Positions 25,057 to 39,900 of a stretch of DNA of 64,000 nucleotides are shown here, piece after piece. This stretch comes from Escarpia spicata (taxonomy: Eukaryota; Annelida; Polychaeta; Sabellida; Siboglinidae): contig OZ023205.1 of NCBI GenBank assembly GCA_963995525.1, positions 52,639,687 through 52,703,686 on the forward strand, in the 5' to 3' direction. The notes beneath the pieces are model-generated. The model had not been told where the DNA came from. It was given only the letters and a program-made list of their open reading frames with translations, and ran no database searches. The stretch's first letter is position 1; each line of letters starts with the position of its first letter. The position numbers and the translations under genes were made by a program.

Positions 25057-28000
25057 GTAGGGTACCTGTGATATATTACGTACGGTTGATTCAAAGGTTA
25101 AATGCATGGATACTTGCATATCGTTAACTTATCCAAGCACGCAACCTTTAAAGATGCTTCCTTAACTGGTTTAACTGATCGCGAATCCGATCCGGTTCTT
25201 TGATGTATGTTAATAGTTTATAAGTGATATCCGCAGTCGGTGTAATAAAATAAGTGCGTATATTTGTTTAATTGGTCGAAAGAATTGACTTTGGCCGTTA
25301 TACTTCAAGAAATATGCTAAAGCCAATTGCCAAGCAAACACCTGTACTTCAACGCATTGAACCTGTCGGTTACATGTGTTTTAAGGGCGCAATGAAAGTC
25401 GCAGAATTAATTTGAAATAGACGAGTGAAAACGAATCGAACTGAGGAAGCGCCTTTATAGCTTCGTAAAATAATCTCTCTGGGTCTGTCTGTATGTTTGT
25501 ATGTCTGTATGTCCGTATGTACATATGTACGTATGTACGTATGTACGTATGTAAGTATGTACGTATGTACGTATGTAAGTATGTATGTATGTATGTACGT
25601 ACGTATATACGTACTTACGTAGGTACGTACTTACTTACTTACGTCCGTCCCTCCGGCCGGCCGCCCGGCCGTCTGTCTATGTTACTGTCTATTTGTCTTT
25701 AAATTAATGAAACAGTCTTTGAAAAGGACACGGCGTCGCCGCACTACGGAATATATTTAATATTTCTATTACAACAACTACTCCGCAAGTTCGCCTTATA
25801 TTTTCCAATAGCACCAACTGTGTAAACTGCCAATGCGATTATAAACTGCTTAGTTGCATCATCGCACTAACCCAAGCTCCTCTCCCCCGCAGACACGGTA
25901 CACGTCGCCGTGCCTAACAGACGGGAAACGGTCAAAGTGATTCGACTTTCGCCTCGACTTCGACCAAAGAACAACAACGCGTCTTCGGTGGATTCGGACC
26001 CGTTCAGCAGTGATTTTGAACATTTGATCGGCGACGACGACTATTTGAGCGGGAGCGTCATCGACACCGACCTCGACTCGCTGGACTGGGAACAGAATTA
26101 CAACGACGACGAAGTCGTTTTGGAGGAACGAGGGGACTTACACTGGGAAAACAACACCTCGTATCTGGTGAAGGCGAACGGTTTCGCTGAGGCATCATTG
26201 AGTCCAGCGGAAGTGAGTAATCGCAAAGCACCACGGGAGTCGGGCGTGGCCGAGGACGTGTTCGAGCAGTCGGAGCGTCTGCCGCCGTTTCCGCCGCCGT
26301 CGCCCGGGGAAGTCAGGACAACTCCGTCGACCCCGTCGCCCCCGCCGCCGCTGCTTCCTCCGTCGCCACCCCCTCCTTTCGTGCCCCCGCTGCACGAGTC
26401 GGGGTTCTCGTCCGACGACGACGATACCTTCCAAGTGAGCTCCTACCAGTCGTCGCTAACCCCGTCTTCGCAGGCAGCTAGTCACGTGACCAGCACCGAC
26501 ACGATCCCGTACATCGACGACACGGCCAGCGGGCGAACAACTAGCACCGGAAGTAGAGATTCCACGCCCACGCCACCCGACGGACTCGACGAGTACCCGG
26601 AAGCGCCACCTGACGAATACCAGTATAGTTACAGCTCAGGTCGTCGGAAGAACGCGGCGAGACCTCGCGGCGCCAGCTACGAGAACGTCGATATCGTGAG
26701 GTACACTATCGCTACTGCGGCTGCGCAGAAGAGTGTTGACGAAGGAGAGGAAGACAAGTCCCGGAAGAATCGTCCGAGCACGTACGAAAACGTCGACGAA
26801 GTTCGCGACACGTTGAAGGTGGGTGTTGTGAACGTTTGTTCGGTAGAAATGTTTACTTTGTTCTCTATGGCTGACGATCACGCACGTACTAACAAATACA
26901 CACACGTACGCACACGCACGCGCGTAAGCGCACATTCACTTATTGCTCACATCAAACGCACACGTAACCACCCATGAACACACGCACGTATACGTTATCA
27001 ACATTTCAATGAGAACACCGACAACTAGAATATCAACAGCAACTGTTTTTGATATTGTGATTGCAAGACAGAGACAGTTTTGTGCTAATGGTGGTATTCA
27101 TAATATTGTCAAATCATATTAAGTTGGACAATATGTGATTAGAAATTTAGAACACGCTTACACGTTAATGCAAGTTTAACGGTATAAAGTGTGGTCTTAT
27201 TGGAAAGTACGGTGGAACCTCGTTGTTATGATCAATATCTGAATATCGAGGTGACCATATTAGCATAGCTACTTTCATACACCTTACTATTACGGAAACA
27301 ACTTAGGACTGTCGTTGGGTGACCGTAGTGGCGATGTGGCTGTATTGACGAGGTAACCATTAAGCGAGATTCCACCGTACGTGTTATAAAGCATTTACGC
27401 ACTCAGCGGCTGTTATATCCTACGCCCACCTGTAACGTTCTACAGCGAGACAAGGCGGCGACAAAGAAGATGGACGATCTTCACGACAAGGTGACGTCTG
27501 ATGACTCACACAATACCTCGGTGTCGTCTCGAAGCAGCAGCTACATGCAGACGGACCAGTGGAGCCCGGAAATTAAGGTCGACGCACCTCAGCCGATCTG
27601 CGACGACAACGTGTTTTCGCCAACGGCGCCTATCGCGTTATCGACGCGCTACCAGGAATGTATGGCGGTCAAGGTGGGTAGTAGGTCGTGTAGTGGTTAA
27701 TGGTTACGTTGTTTTTAAGTTTTTTTTATTTAATTTATGCGCCTGTGTGAACAGTTGCGTTGGTAAACAAGCGGTGTGTGCGTTGGGTCGGCCGGGTCCG
27801 TCATATATGCTTGTCTGTGGGTTGATTGTCGTACGTCGAGTGTCCAGGTATATTTATAGGAGAGACACCGAGGTCAGCAAACCACGACCAGGGGACAAAT
27901 TCACCATTCCTGTATGGTGAATTTGTCACTTGGTCGTGGCTTACTGACCTCAATACGTTTGCTATGAACGTACATGGACACGTGATGATGGTGACAACAT

Positions 28001-31000
28001 CAGTACGAACAGTTCGTAGACAGCCACCAGCGATCAACAACATTGCTTAGTCTCTTCATTCATTCGTCTTTTTAGCCGGCCAACCATCCCTCACATGTGC
28101 AAATAAAGACGTAAACAGTGGAGTACTGGAGACGTTACGCTTTTATTAAAGGGAGGCAGTCTGTTCCTTCAACCGGATTTAGCCGGCGAAATAATTTGTA
28201 ACAGGAAATCTGCTGTGTTGAACGTGGGAAAAAGGGAAATTGTTGCACATCAAAGGGTACCGCGGTTAACTCAGCCCGCCTCGGCATTATTGCCAATATA
28301 GCTTGTTTTGAACCTTGATGTTTTGTTTACCATTTGAACATGCTCCGTGTCGTACCTTCCAAATTGAGAACGTTGTAACGGGTTTGCTAAACATAATTGG
28401 GCAGACAGTATACTTCGCACCGTCTCGGGTGATGACATCGGAAGACGGTGGAGGTGCTGTTGGAGATTTTCAGCGAAAATCCTGGAGATGTGCCTTGTAT
28501 TCTGGGGGACCACGAGATACACCAACAATTTAGTAGACTCCCAAAATTTCCGGGAGAGTTGGTAGGTGTAATATCGTGGAACCTTCTGCGTGCTCCAGGT
28601 GCCGATGTTTCGCAGCCAGAGCGCGCGAACAACGACAACGTCGTACGAGAACGTGGAGCCGCCCCGCCGACAGTCGGACATCGTGCGGTCGAAGCGCTCC
28701 CCGGCCTACGAGAACGCCAACACCTTCCACGTTCGACGACCCAACTCGTTCGATGTCGAGGACTTGAGGCTCGGCTCGGCTAGGTTCGTAGCTACGGCAC
28801 TGTGCAATACAATCAAGGCCCGCTGCGCGTTAAATTTATGGAGGAGTGCGTTATCGGGCCCCCAAATAACTTCCAATGCACCCTAACCCCTGATAGTGCG
28901 AGGGACTAAGTGGACAGTACGCATACACACCCCTGCACGCCCTCAGCTTACGGGCTTGCATTGCAATATGATGCAATGCAATGCAATAATGTATATATCT
29001 AGTGCGCCGAAATCCCCGAAAAAAACTTACCCGTAGCGCGTCAAAAGAGAAATAAGTTAGACAGTCTTAACACGTGTACACTATCAAGTCGCCTACATCA
29101 ATGATTTTATGCCCACGGATGGTAGTTATTCGTCTGACAATCTCGCATGTTTTTGCGTATGCCTGCAGCATGTGCGCCGTAGTGGAACTTTCGGTAACGG
29201 CGAATGTAACAGCCGTGGAAGACTGACATACTTGGTAAGAAAGCACTGCAACCTGAACAACACTTCCGCAGCATCGAAACGTGGATTCTGTGATAATTTG
29301 CTATCGATATCGATACTAATTTATGATATTACATTAGAGCGATGGCAATGTCGGAATGGCGTAAAGCCAAAATATGACTTAAACTGGACGAAGGAGAACG
29401 TTGGTAAATTAGCTTGGAAAATAGTATAATATTTGGAAGTATACGTGGGTAGTCGCGCGGTAGAGCGCCGGACTGTCGATCGAGTGGACGGTGGTTCGAT
29501 TCCACCTGCTGCCGTTTAGAGATTTAGGCAATTTCGTTCACCTCACGTTGCCTGTGTTTTTCGGAAGAGACACTAAAAGCCGTTGGTCACTTCTATCTGG
29601 TGTCTATGTCAGGGGAAGTAAAATATCCCACACAGCGGGTAAATGTTGCTTCCCGGTCGGCCGTGTGAGAGACGCCGAGCAGGCGGTGTATACACTGTAA
29701 CGATGGGCCCACTGGATCCTATATTAATATACATATACATATATCGATGTATAACGACACTATTTAAGACATCGTAAACAATGTGTTGCAGTCCTCCGAC
29801 GGAGCCTCGCCGACTACAACACACCATGGCGACATTCTCCTCACCCAGTCCCAAGAAGGAGTCCCCCCGGCGGTCTCAGAACGCACCACCGGTTCTCGCG
29901 CCTCTCAGCATCAACACCAAGACAGAACCACGCCTCTCCCCCTACGTAGCGACATCAACGACGACAACAACCTTCACGAACGCCAATGTCGTGCCCGTCG
30001 CCACCCCGGAAGTGACGTCACCGGGCGACAGCGGTTACGGATACGCGTTCTCGCCCGAACAGTCGCCGCGCGAGAACAGCCTGCCGCAGATTCGCGAGAG
30101 CAGCGACGACAGCGACTTGGCAGAAATCGGAAGTCCTCGGCCTACGCGGAACACCCCGCTGAAGATCGCCGAGAACTCGACGACGCCGAAGGGGAAGCCG
30201 GTGAGGAAGAGGGACAGCGGGAGGAGGAACAGGGCGCAGGAGGAGGAGGAGGACAACGAGAGAAACGGATCGGAGGATAGCTACTACTCAGATAGTGATT
30301 TCGACGAGAACGATTCCTCGGATTCTAGTTCGTGCTCACGGGAGAGTGTGCCAAGTGAGCGTGGGGTAAGTCGATGTGTCCACTTGTACACTTATTTCCT
30401 CTTCCTCGTCATCATTTTCGTCTTCTTATTTCAATTTTTCTTCTTCTTTGTGTTCGTCTTCTTTCTATTCTTTAATTTCTTATTTTACCCAATTCGTCGA
30501 TTGAAGGATGGGGCCACATCACTCGTTCCGTTCCGCCGTCTCGACGATATTTCACCATCTATCCCGATCTTCTGTAGTTTTCTCCGAACCTCGACTATTC
30601 ATCGATATCCTTTCAACACATCTCTTGGATCTTTCTCTCAAACGTAAAGTCTGTATTCGTCTTCACATTCTATCACCCTCTCTTGTTTTTCATACATTTC
30701 TGTCGTCTTTTCTTCATCCATTCTCTGAACATGTCCTGTCCATTCCGTCAGTCTGCTCCCGACGACTTGCATTCCCATGTGTTTCTTCATTCTAATCTCT
30801 TCTTTCAATGTCCGTGTCTTCCTTCTGCCTTCTCATTTCACTTTACGCATTCTTCCTGCCAGATGTTCTCTTCTATCTGCAGTGTTGACGAGGTTCCGTC
30901 AATTAATAGTTCGAACGATGGTCTCCTCCCTACGGGGACTTTCCTGCTGCCTTTCCTGCTGCTGCTACAAGCCATCCCGAAGGCACAGCAAATAGGGGCA

Positions 31001-34000
31001 CCACTGTCACATTTGTTGGGCAATGTTCTCCGTTTTCTCTCCCGGTTTGTTTTGCAAATTTAGGGGAAACAGCTCAACTTCAGCGGTGGTTTCTGAATAT
31101 ATAATTACTTGTCATTTCTAAATATATTGTGCAACTTCATATTGCTTATTTAAATCCTTCTGTGCCTTTGCTATCGATTTTCCCTCATCCAACCCCTCTC
31201 GTTTCCATTCCAACATCTTCTGTTTTCTGTCGATGTTCGCTCAGTGAAACTGCCTCTTCTTGATACCAAGCCTTACGTTTGCTGTCGATGCCTGCCCAGT
31301 GAACCTGTCCGCTTCCCCTCACTGCTGTACTTTGCACCGTCGTAACCTGATCCATTTCATTTCACGGATTCTACCTTTCGGTCACCGAGCCGGTAAAGTT
31401 GGTACGCTGCGCTTTTCTTCCCGTTTCGAGGAAAGGCCAACACTTTTTTGGAAAGGTTTTACCTATGTAAAGTAAATCGACGAGAATTATATTGTGCCAT
31501 CATCACATCATTGACCTGTCTGATATTCAAAACAGGTGAATGCATAATGCAGTCGATTTGCATAGTGTGCGTTTGCGTGGCTATCGGTGCGTGTGTATAT
31601 CATTAAGTCCTTCCGCTTCGCTTTTTTGTGGTAGTTCTTCATTTCTTGTTACGTGGCTTCGTCACTGTTTTGTGCCAGTAATTCTAATGAAGTAAACTGG
31701 TCAACGAACACGGTATTATGCAACCATCTTCGGCAGGTTAACACCAGTGGTGACGAGAGAGGTAGCGAGAAATCAACATTGCTAACTACATTACAGAACG
31801 TTTAGTACTATTTGCTTGCACTCTTCTGCCTTGTGGTCGATTTAATCAAACGCTGCAGGAAAACAGAAAGTGTAATCGGGTGTTCGTGAAGTAATTCTAC
31901 GCATGAGTGCACACGTTTCCGTTGCTTTGATATGCACGCGGTGTACGTAAAACGTTGATTCATGCCTGACTACTACTGTTTATTTAAATCACATGGAAGC
32001 ACTAATGACATAACAACTATTTGTCGGTGGTAGTAAATACTTATTCACAAGTCGCTGCATCACGTCGCGTACACGAGAACTACACAAACCAGGTCGATTT
32101 CGATGCAACAAATTACGCACACGTGGTCAATCTGTCGGTGGTCAACCGTGCTCAGCTTAATCACGCACTCGAGATAACGCCGGCCTGGCCTCGATGTCAA
32201 ACCAGGCCGAGTGCTGAGGCTGCTGCGCCTCTCCATCACTGGCGAGGGGACACTGAGGAGGGGTGAATACCCACATTCCACGGGTGGCATAATGACGATG
32301 TTGACGCCGTGTCGGTGATAAATATGGGCCGGTGTGATAGTGTCCCGATGACCCGGAAACGGCTTTGTGGATGTGCATGGTGGATGTGTTAGGTGCTCGC
32401 AGGTGGCGGCGTGATGAATGGAACAACACGGGTGAATGGTGGTTAGACGTGAGATGACATGAGAGATGGGTTTGGCTGGCGAGCGGAATAGAGCACATCT
32501 GCTTCCGTTGCTGTTTCTACCTGTGTGTGTGTGTGTGTGTGTGTGCGTGCGTTTGTGCGTGTGTATGCTAACGTGTGTGCGTGCGTGAGTGTATGTGTGT
32601 AAAAGTGTATTACTTGTGTGTGGTTGTGTGTGTACGTGCGTGTGCATACGTGTGTGCGTGCGTGCATGCGTGCCTGTATGTGTGTGTGTGTGCGTGCGTG
32701 CATATGTGTGCAGGCGTGTGAGCGTGCGAATGTATCTGTGAGTCTAGTGTATGTATGTGTGTGTGTCTGCGTGTCTGTGTGCCTTTGTGTTTGTGTGTAT
32801 CTGTATATATATATACATATGGGCGTGAATGCGTGCGTGTGGTTCTGCGTGAGTGTGTCATCTGATCTATGTCAACCTTCCAACATGTGTGTACTTCGTT
32901 ACAAGTAAAAGTACTCCTAAAAATGCACTTCGTTACTCACGAAAACTGTTCTACTCAAGTAAAGTAACGAAGTACTTGTACTTCGTTACCGGCTCTGGGT
33001 TTATGTTAATATTCTCTATTTTGGATAACATTTTTATAACAAACGTACTGCGGCACACGTGTGATCTCTGAAATACGGGGGTGCAAACCGGGGCAATCTC
33101 CGTCACCCATTAGTTTGCTATGCTTCCTTGTGGTGACGCGTTAGGTTATGTACTAACATTCAAATGTGTTCAAACTGCATATAGTGTATGACGTATATAT
33201 CGTTCTCAGTCAGGTTGTGTATGTATCGGACCCGTTGTGATAATAACACCACCGATAGACGGCTAAATGGACGCATGTTGTTCTAATAGCTTAAATAAAA
33301 CATGATTCGTTAATATATTTATTCATCGTCGTAAATGAGATGTTCCACTCCAGTGCAGTTCGTGGCGTGTTATCCACAGAAACGTGGAGCGTGTTCGCTT
33401 GATCGAACCCTGACGTGATTAATGGTATTTTAATAGACGACCCCTGTGATACGGAATCAAATTACTGGTCTATGGGGCTCCTTTACAATCGCCCTTGAAT
33501 ACCACATCGGTGCAAGTGCCTATTTACAACACCGTTCCGTGCTACCGGTGTGGCATTTCATGTTACGTAAATAAAACGTAACTGCAAGTTTATGATCCAT
33601 GATAATTACTGATTACACCGCTGAATGACTTACCTAGAATAATTTCCTTTCACATTTTAAACATCGTTTTATTTTTACTATGATGCTCACACGATACCTG
33701 ATAATGGCTCATAATTAACCTATCATTTTAACTTCACGTTATTTTATTACATAATTTTTCCACTCAATTATTATCTGTACGATATGCATTTATATTTTGT
33801 TTCACTACATAATAAAAAAATGTGTTCGTACAGTTTCCTTTTCTGTATGATAATTATAAGTACCGTATTTATGTACACGTTTTTTTTCTTTAAAATAATG
33901 ATATTTTTCTGCACTGTGTAAATCTATTCAATGTCCATCTACATAGTATTTCTCTACATGGTACGTTATGCACCTTATAATAATCAGCTCCTTATTTCTC

Positions 34001-36945
34001 CGTACGGTAGTTCTTTGCTCGTCATTTTTCTATTCTGTAGTTCTCTAAACGGTATTTATCTACGCTGTATATCTTCCCCGATCCGAAACGTTTTCGAACA
34101 CCCGGTATTAAGCGGCTAGAAAAACCACGTTTGACATATTTATCCAACACCGGATTTACTGCTCGTAAACGACAACCCATCACCGCGTATTGCAGACCCG
34201 TGACAAAGTGGTGTGCTCGAAAGTACCATGCTACTCCCTCACCAATATTCCCACGTCGTCTCCGGTGCGTTGGCACCGTGTTGGCGGCTTTGACGTGACA
34301 ACTGACGGCCAGAAAATAGACGTTACAATTAAAAAAGATGAGAAGATGCCACCGCTGTCGATGTTGTTACTTTAAGCAGCGTCGCCACCCCTTTCTTTAC
34401 GTGTCCCGCTCGTCTAGTGACAGTTGTACAGGCGATGTCTTTATGCGATTGCTGTGAACATTTGCGTGACAATGGTCACCCCTGTAGCGTGTGTCCGTGT
34501 ATAGGTAGTTAGGAAAGTGTCCGCGCTCTCCGGGGTGTAGCCTTGGATTGTTGAGGGCGCAGTGGTAGTCTGGACACAGGGCACAAGAGACGCGAAGAGA
34601 GAGGGGCGAGCGAGAATGAGATATAATGGGAGAAAAGGTGACAGAGAGAGAGAGAGATAGTTGCAGAACTATACTATGGATAACAAGGAGAATAGGACAA
34701 TCAAATAGGGGCACACGACGAGGAGAACGTCCGACATAAGATAATGGTGATAGAGAGTGATATTACGATCGTGGGATCGAGAGAGTGAGGGAGGTAGCAG
34801 CAAAAATGGAAAGGGAGAGATAGAGAGAATGAGAGGGGGGAGGAAGAGGGAAGGACGCAGTGAGGGAGGGAGGGAGGGAGGGAGGGGGAGGGAGTGAGGG
34901 AGGGAGGGAGGGGGAGGGAGTGAGGCAGGGAGGGAAGGACGGAGGGAGGAAGGGAGGGAGGGAGGGAGGGAGGTAGGGAGGGAGGGAAAGAGAGAGAGAG
35001 AGAGGAGGCGGAGGGAACAGGAAGAGAGGGAGTTTGTGAGCAGGAAATGAAAGACAGTAGGGGAGTGGAAATGAAAGTTGGAGAGTGCGGACACCTTATA
35101 AGTCTTTGTAAATATTACTTAATTTACCACAAATGAATTATGAGTTATTATCATCTTCTCATATTTTGTCACCAGGGCTCTGCGGCTGCTTATACGGACG
35201 AGATCACGCCGGACTCTTTGGCCGACACCGCGGCAGACCTTCTTGTCAGCGAACGTACTTACGTCGACCATCTGCACTTCCTCTCTCGGGTAGGCATGTC
35301 TAAGTCAACACGCTTAGTTAAGCGTAAGTCGGCGGATTAATATGCAACCATTGGTGAGCGCTTCAGGTGTTAAGAATAGTTGTATAAGCAATGCAGGCGT
35401 TACCTGATACAATTAGTAGAGTGCTCACACAATATGTTAAATATACCTGCAGCCTATTTCAACGTGTCCTGTTTTGCGTAAAGCAAAACGGTATCCTTAG
35501 TATTACATATAATAAAATTACATTAACCTAAATTATATGCGTCGGTGAGTGAGTGGTGTGTACCGGGGTTGGGGCTCCCCAAGATCATTCAAATGCACTC
35601 CACGTGAGGCTTACCGAAAACTCTAACTGCATCCGCCATGTGGCGCACTCAAACCGCCAAAGCCCCCTCTTGCCGAACGATTAAGGGGCTAAACTTATCT
35701 CCAGCCACCCATCATTATTTATCATTAGGGGCCCCCAAGTCCCCGATTCTGACGCCAATGTAAATATAGCATTTTTGTTGGGCAGTAGTGTTAATGCTCC
35801 CACTTTTCAAGGTATTCTCCTGTAGCGTTCATAGCCAATTCGCTAGGCGGCGATATATATTACTGTGTCGTCCATTCGCCAGGTGGTGCTGCTGGATCTG
35901 AAGGTGCTCAGCAAGGTGCAGGATGTCCACTCGCTACCGCCCGCTACCATCGAGCAGTTGTTCCCCAGCATCGACACCATCTTCACCTTCCACGCGTGTA
36001 ACTTCCTTCCGCGTCTCGAGGAACGTGTGAGACTATGGTGAGGCTCGCTATAAAGAAGGGTTGTTAATAAAGAAGACTGGTGGATATAAAGTCTACGTTA
36101 TTCGGCACTCCCACTGTAAAATATGGTATTGTGAATCCTGTCCATGTCAAAGAGATGAAGCCCACATGTGCGTCATCGTGAGATACTAATACTAAATCGT
36201 GAGGTAATAATACTACATCGTGAGGTAGTAATACTAAATCGTGAGGTAATAATACTAATTACACGATAAGCGCTGGTTTGAGGGTTCTACGTATATACCC
36301 GGAGATTCATAATAATAATATAAAACTTATATACTTACAATCTGAGGTTTTGTTTGTAAAATATGGCATTGTTTAAAGATAACTTGTCACGTAAAAATGT
36401 TCAAAATACGTTAAGGATGTAGAATTAGTTGTTTTGGAAAACAGCACGACAAGGCATAAAACAAGGAGGAAATGTAGTGGTAAGTGGCAGTGGACCGAAA
36501 GTGTACAAATGTAGAGTAGCACAAAGCAGTTTGACGTATCCATAGTTTGTGAATTGCAACTGTTTAACTTTGGGCAAGAAACCTACGTTTCATGATGGGT
36601 TGTCTGTCTTATGTGACAGGGATCAGAAAGGCTACATTTGCGACATCGTGAACGACTTGCTGTCGTTTCTCGTCATCTACCAGAGATACGTGGACAACAT
36701 CAAGAAGTCGATCAAAATGATAGACACGTTCAGAAACACACACCCTGTATTTGCTGCTCTCCTAGAAGAAGTTGAGGTTCGTGTCTTAGGAATCGTACGA
36801 TGTCGTGTGCCGGGGCTTTGCTTGAGCCAAAGGCGATACTAAATTACACACGATGAGTGTAATTAAATTAACTGACATTCACAATACAGTGCACATTTAA
36901 TCCCAGTGGAATGGTATTATGTATTGCCTTTATAATTATAATAAG

Positions 36946-36983
<38 letters not shown>

Positions 36984-39900
36984 GTTTGAGTTCACTAAAA
37001 CATCAGGAATATATTATACTATGCTTCCCCGTTTGAGGTCACTAAAACATCAGGAATAGATTATAGTATGCCTCCTACAGAAGTCCCGATGGTGATCGGA
37101 CGAATATCTCTTCCAGGTTTGAGCTGTCCCAAGGACTCGATACCGCGCTATATAAGAACATTGCATATCGTTAATACACCACTCTCAGCTGTACACGTCT
37201 ATGATGATAAATGCCGTAGTTATATTAAAACTTACTTGTGAAAGAAAACTACATAAGAACTAATCCTATGCGTCGCATGATAGGGTTATCTGTTTACATT
37301 CCAGAAAGTTCCCGAATGCAGGAGACTTCCGGTGAAGCAACACATGCTGGATATCGCGCAGAGAGTGTCCACGTATCGGGACTTCCTCAGAGGTACGCCG
37401 GGTTTATCAACAGTAAAATAAATACTATACCTCGACGTTAGACAGAACGCCTAAGCAATTTTGGTTGTACGTATACCTATGCATTGTCGAACTAGACGTA
37501 CCATCACATGAGGTTCTCGATTTATAGTTTCGTTATCTAGCCACGTTGCACATGCATAATGACATCACATATGAAGACATGTTGGTTGATTGCAGACTAC
37601 GACAGCAACCTGTCCAACGATGCGGAGGAAAAGCCAGACATCAAAGGTAGTTGTAATTCACGGTGCATCTCCGTACATTTTACAGTTGTTTTTGAAATGA
37701 CCATGACTACAAATAGGCGGTTCTGTCGTTTTCATTGTAACAGCGCTATGCCGTTGAGAGATGTCTACTTTTAGAATGTATTGTTTAGTGTGTGTTACCT
37801 TCTCAATATACAAATAAAACAAATACATAGGGCCTATATTGATTCATAATCACAGTGCGAGGGACAAACATGAAAGTGATGCAGAAAAGGAGAGGGGGTA
37901 AAGCGAAAGTAAAAAGACAGAGAATGGCGAATGAGCTAGATATGTCGCTGTACAAACCGCAAGTGTGTGTGCGTGTGTGCGTGTGTGCGTGTGTGCGTGT
38001 GTGCGTGTGTGCGTGTGTGCGTGTGTGCGTGTGTGCGTGTGTGCGTGTGTGCGTGTGTGCGTGTGTGCGTGCGTTCGTGCGTTCGTGCGTGGCGTGCGTG
38101 GCGTGCGTGGCGTGCGTGGCGTGCGTGGCGTGCGTGGCGTGCGTGGCTTGGCGTGCGTGGCGTGCGTGGCGTGCGTGGCGTGCGTGGCGTGCGTGTGTGT
38201 TTGTGTGCAAGCTCGTGTGTATGTGCGTGTGCGAAATCGTATGCGTGCGTGTTGTTGTTGCTGCTGCTGCTGTTTATGTCATACCGAATACGACGAGTCA
38301 CGTCTAAATAACTTCGATTGCAGAGGCGCTCGATTCCATCACGAGAACGGCGTACGAACTCGAGCGGACTCTGGGACAGGAGGTAAAGTGATGCCATCTT
38401 TAAGTGGGCGTTCTCGACACCCGATTCTCGTTGCGTTGTTAGGACAACATTTCCGGTATTCCTTCCGTGGCAGCTGCAACCGTTCACCTGAAGACAAGCC
38501 ACTTCCCCTTCCATTACCCGCAACTGCAAATCGTAAAGTCCACTAAACGACGTCGCTTTGTAGTATGACCTTTGCGATTTATATTTAAGGTGATGGCGAT
38601 GCCATGGCTTCAAATGTATATTTAGTTGCGTAAATACTTGTCAGGGGTTTAACTGATGCATGATTGATGCACATTCGCTATTCTAACAATGCAACGTTTA
38701 ATTTACTAAGGAATTTTTTTGACGGCATGTTAATGTTATTATAACAAACATGAATTTAAACGAAGACTCACGATACTAACTATTTCTTACTCTGACGTCA
38801 TGTTTTTCTACATACAAAATTAACTGTTCTACATCACCTAATACTGTCGCCCCGCAATTACGGTCACCCCAACACAGACACAAATCAATTATTTCCATAA
38901 CAGTAAAGCATAGACAATTATTCCGACTATTACTTCCACTGTAGTTACAATGTCGGCGGTCATGGTACTGCATCACTTGTTTACCCACGTGACTTACATG
39001 TGATTTCACAGTGGTTTTCCGTTGGTTTCAGGAGCGAACGAAGATTCTGAAGGAGATGCAGCGGAGACTAGACACAAACGTCAACTTCGTCACCCCTACG
39101 GGTGAACTCATCAAAGAGGGGAAGATAAAGGCGATTTCGTCACAGACGAACAAAAAGGCCGATCGATATATGTTATTGGTTAGTACTTTAGTACTATGAT
39201 TTGTTAAAACAAGTACAACATTTATGGCGAAGTCATACCTCCGAGTGTAGATGTGGATGCAACCTCAACATTCGTTACAAAAAGTACTTATATTCTGATG
39301 AGTAATGTGGTTTAGTCTATAAATAATGTGAATGTTGTCTATTAATACGAATATGCATATGAACTGTTGCAGAGATTCTCAGAACGACTCATACGTGTGT
39401 TATCACTGATAACAGAACTACCTGATTGGTCTAGAACATGTTATCATGCCTGGACAAATATCACACGGTTGACTCGTTCTGAGGATCCGTCAGTGGCACG
39501 GCAACGACACCGTCACTGTACCACACTACCAGCAGTCCGCACGTTGAAATACATCGTTTATAACATAAATTGCGTATACAGAGTCAAACGATGACAATGT
39601 ATTGTTTGATACACAGCTCAACGCAGCTTTGCTGATTTGTACAACGGCCGGCATGGGAGGAAAACACAAGCTGAAATATGCGGTAGACGTCGACGGAATG
39701 CAGGTTGGAATTCTATGCCATGTGAAATGTTTTCTTGATGCAATAGTTGTTTGAATGCTATTCGCAACGTCACAGATAGTGTTAGAAATGCAATGGTTGT
39801 CGCATTGTAGTCGGTACGTCATACCCGCTATGGAAAATGTGTTGGTTTGTTGGTTATTATTGTCTACGTTATGTGTAATATTTGAGACGCGTTGGTCGTT

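Noticed and set aside
26819..26977. C-terminal extension of exon 2 reading into His/Arg/Thr-rich sequence
   Set aside because: It follows a good donor (AAG|GTGGGT), reads through a CACG repeat, and the downstream exons require the splice.
29443..29515. Functional tRNA gene
   Set aside because: A perfect T-arm, but the acceptor and anticodon stems do not pair, and a SINE-like body follows.
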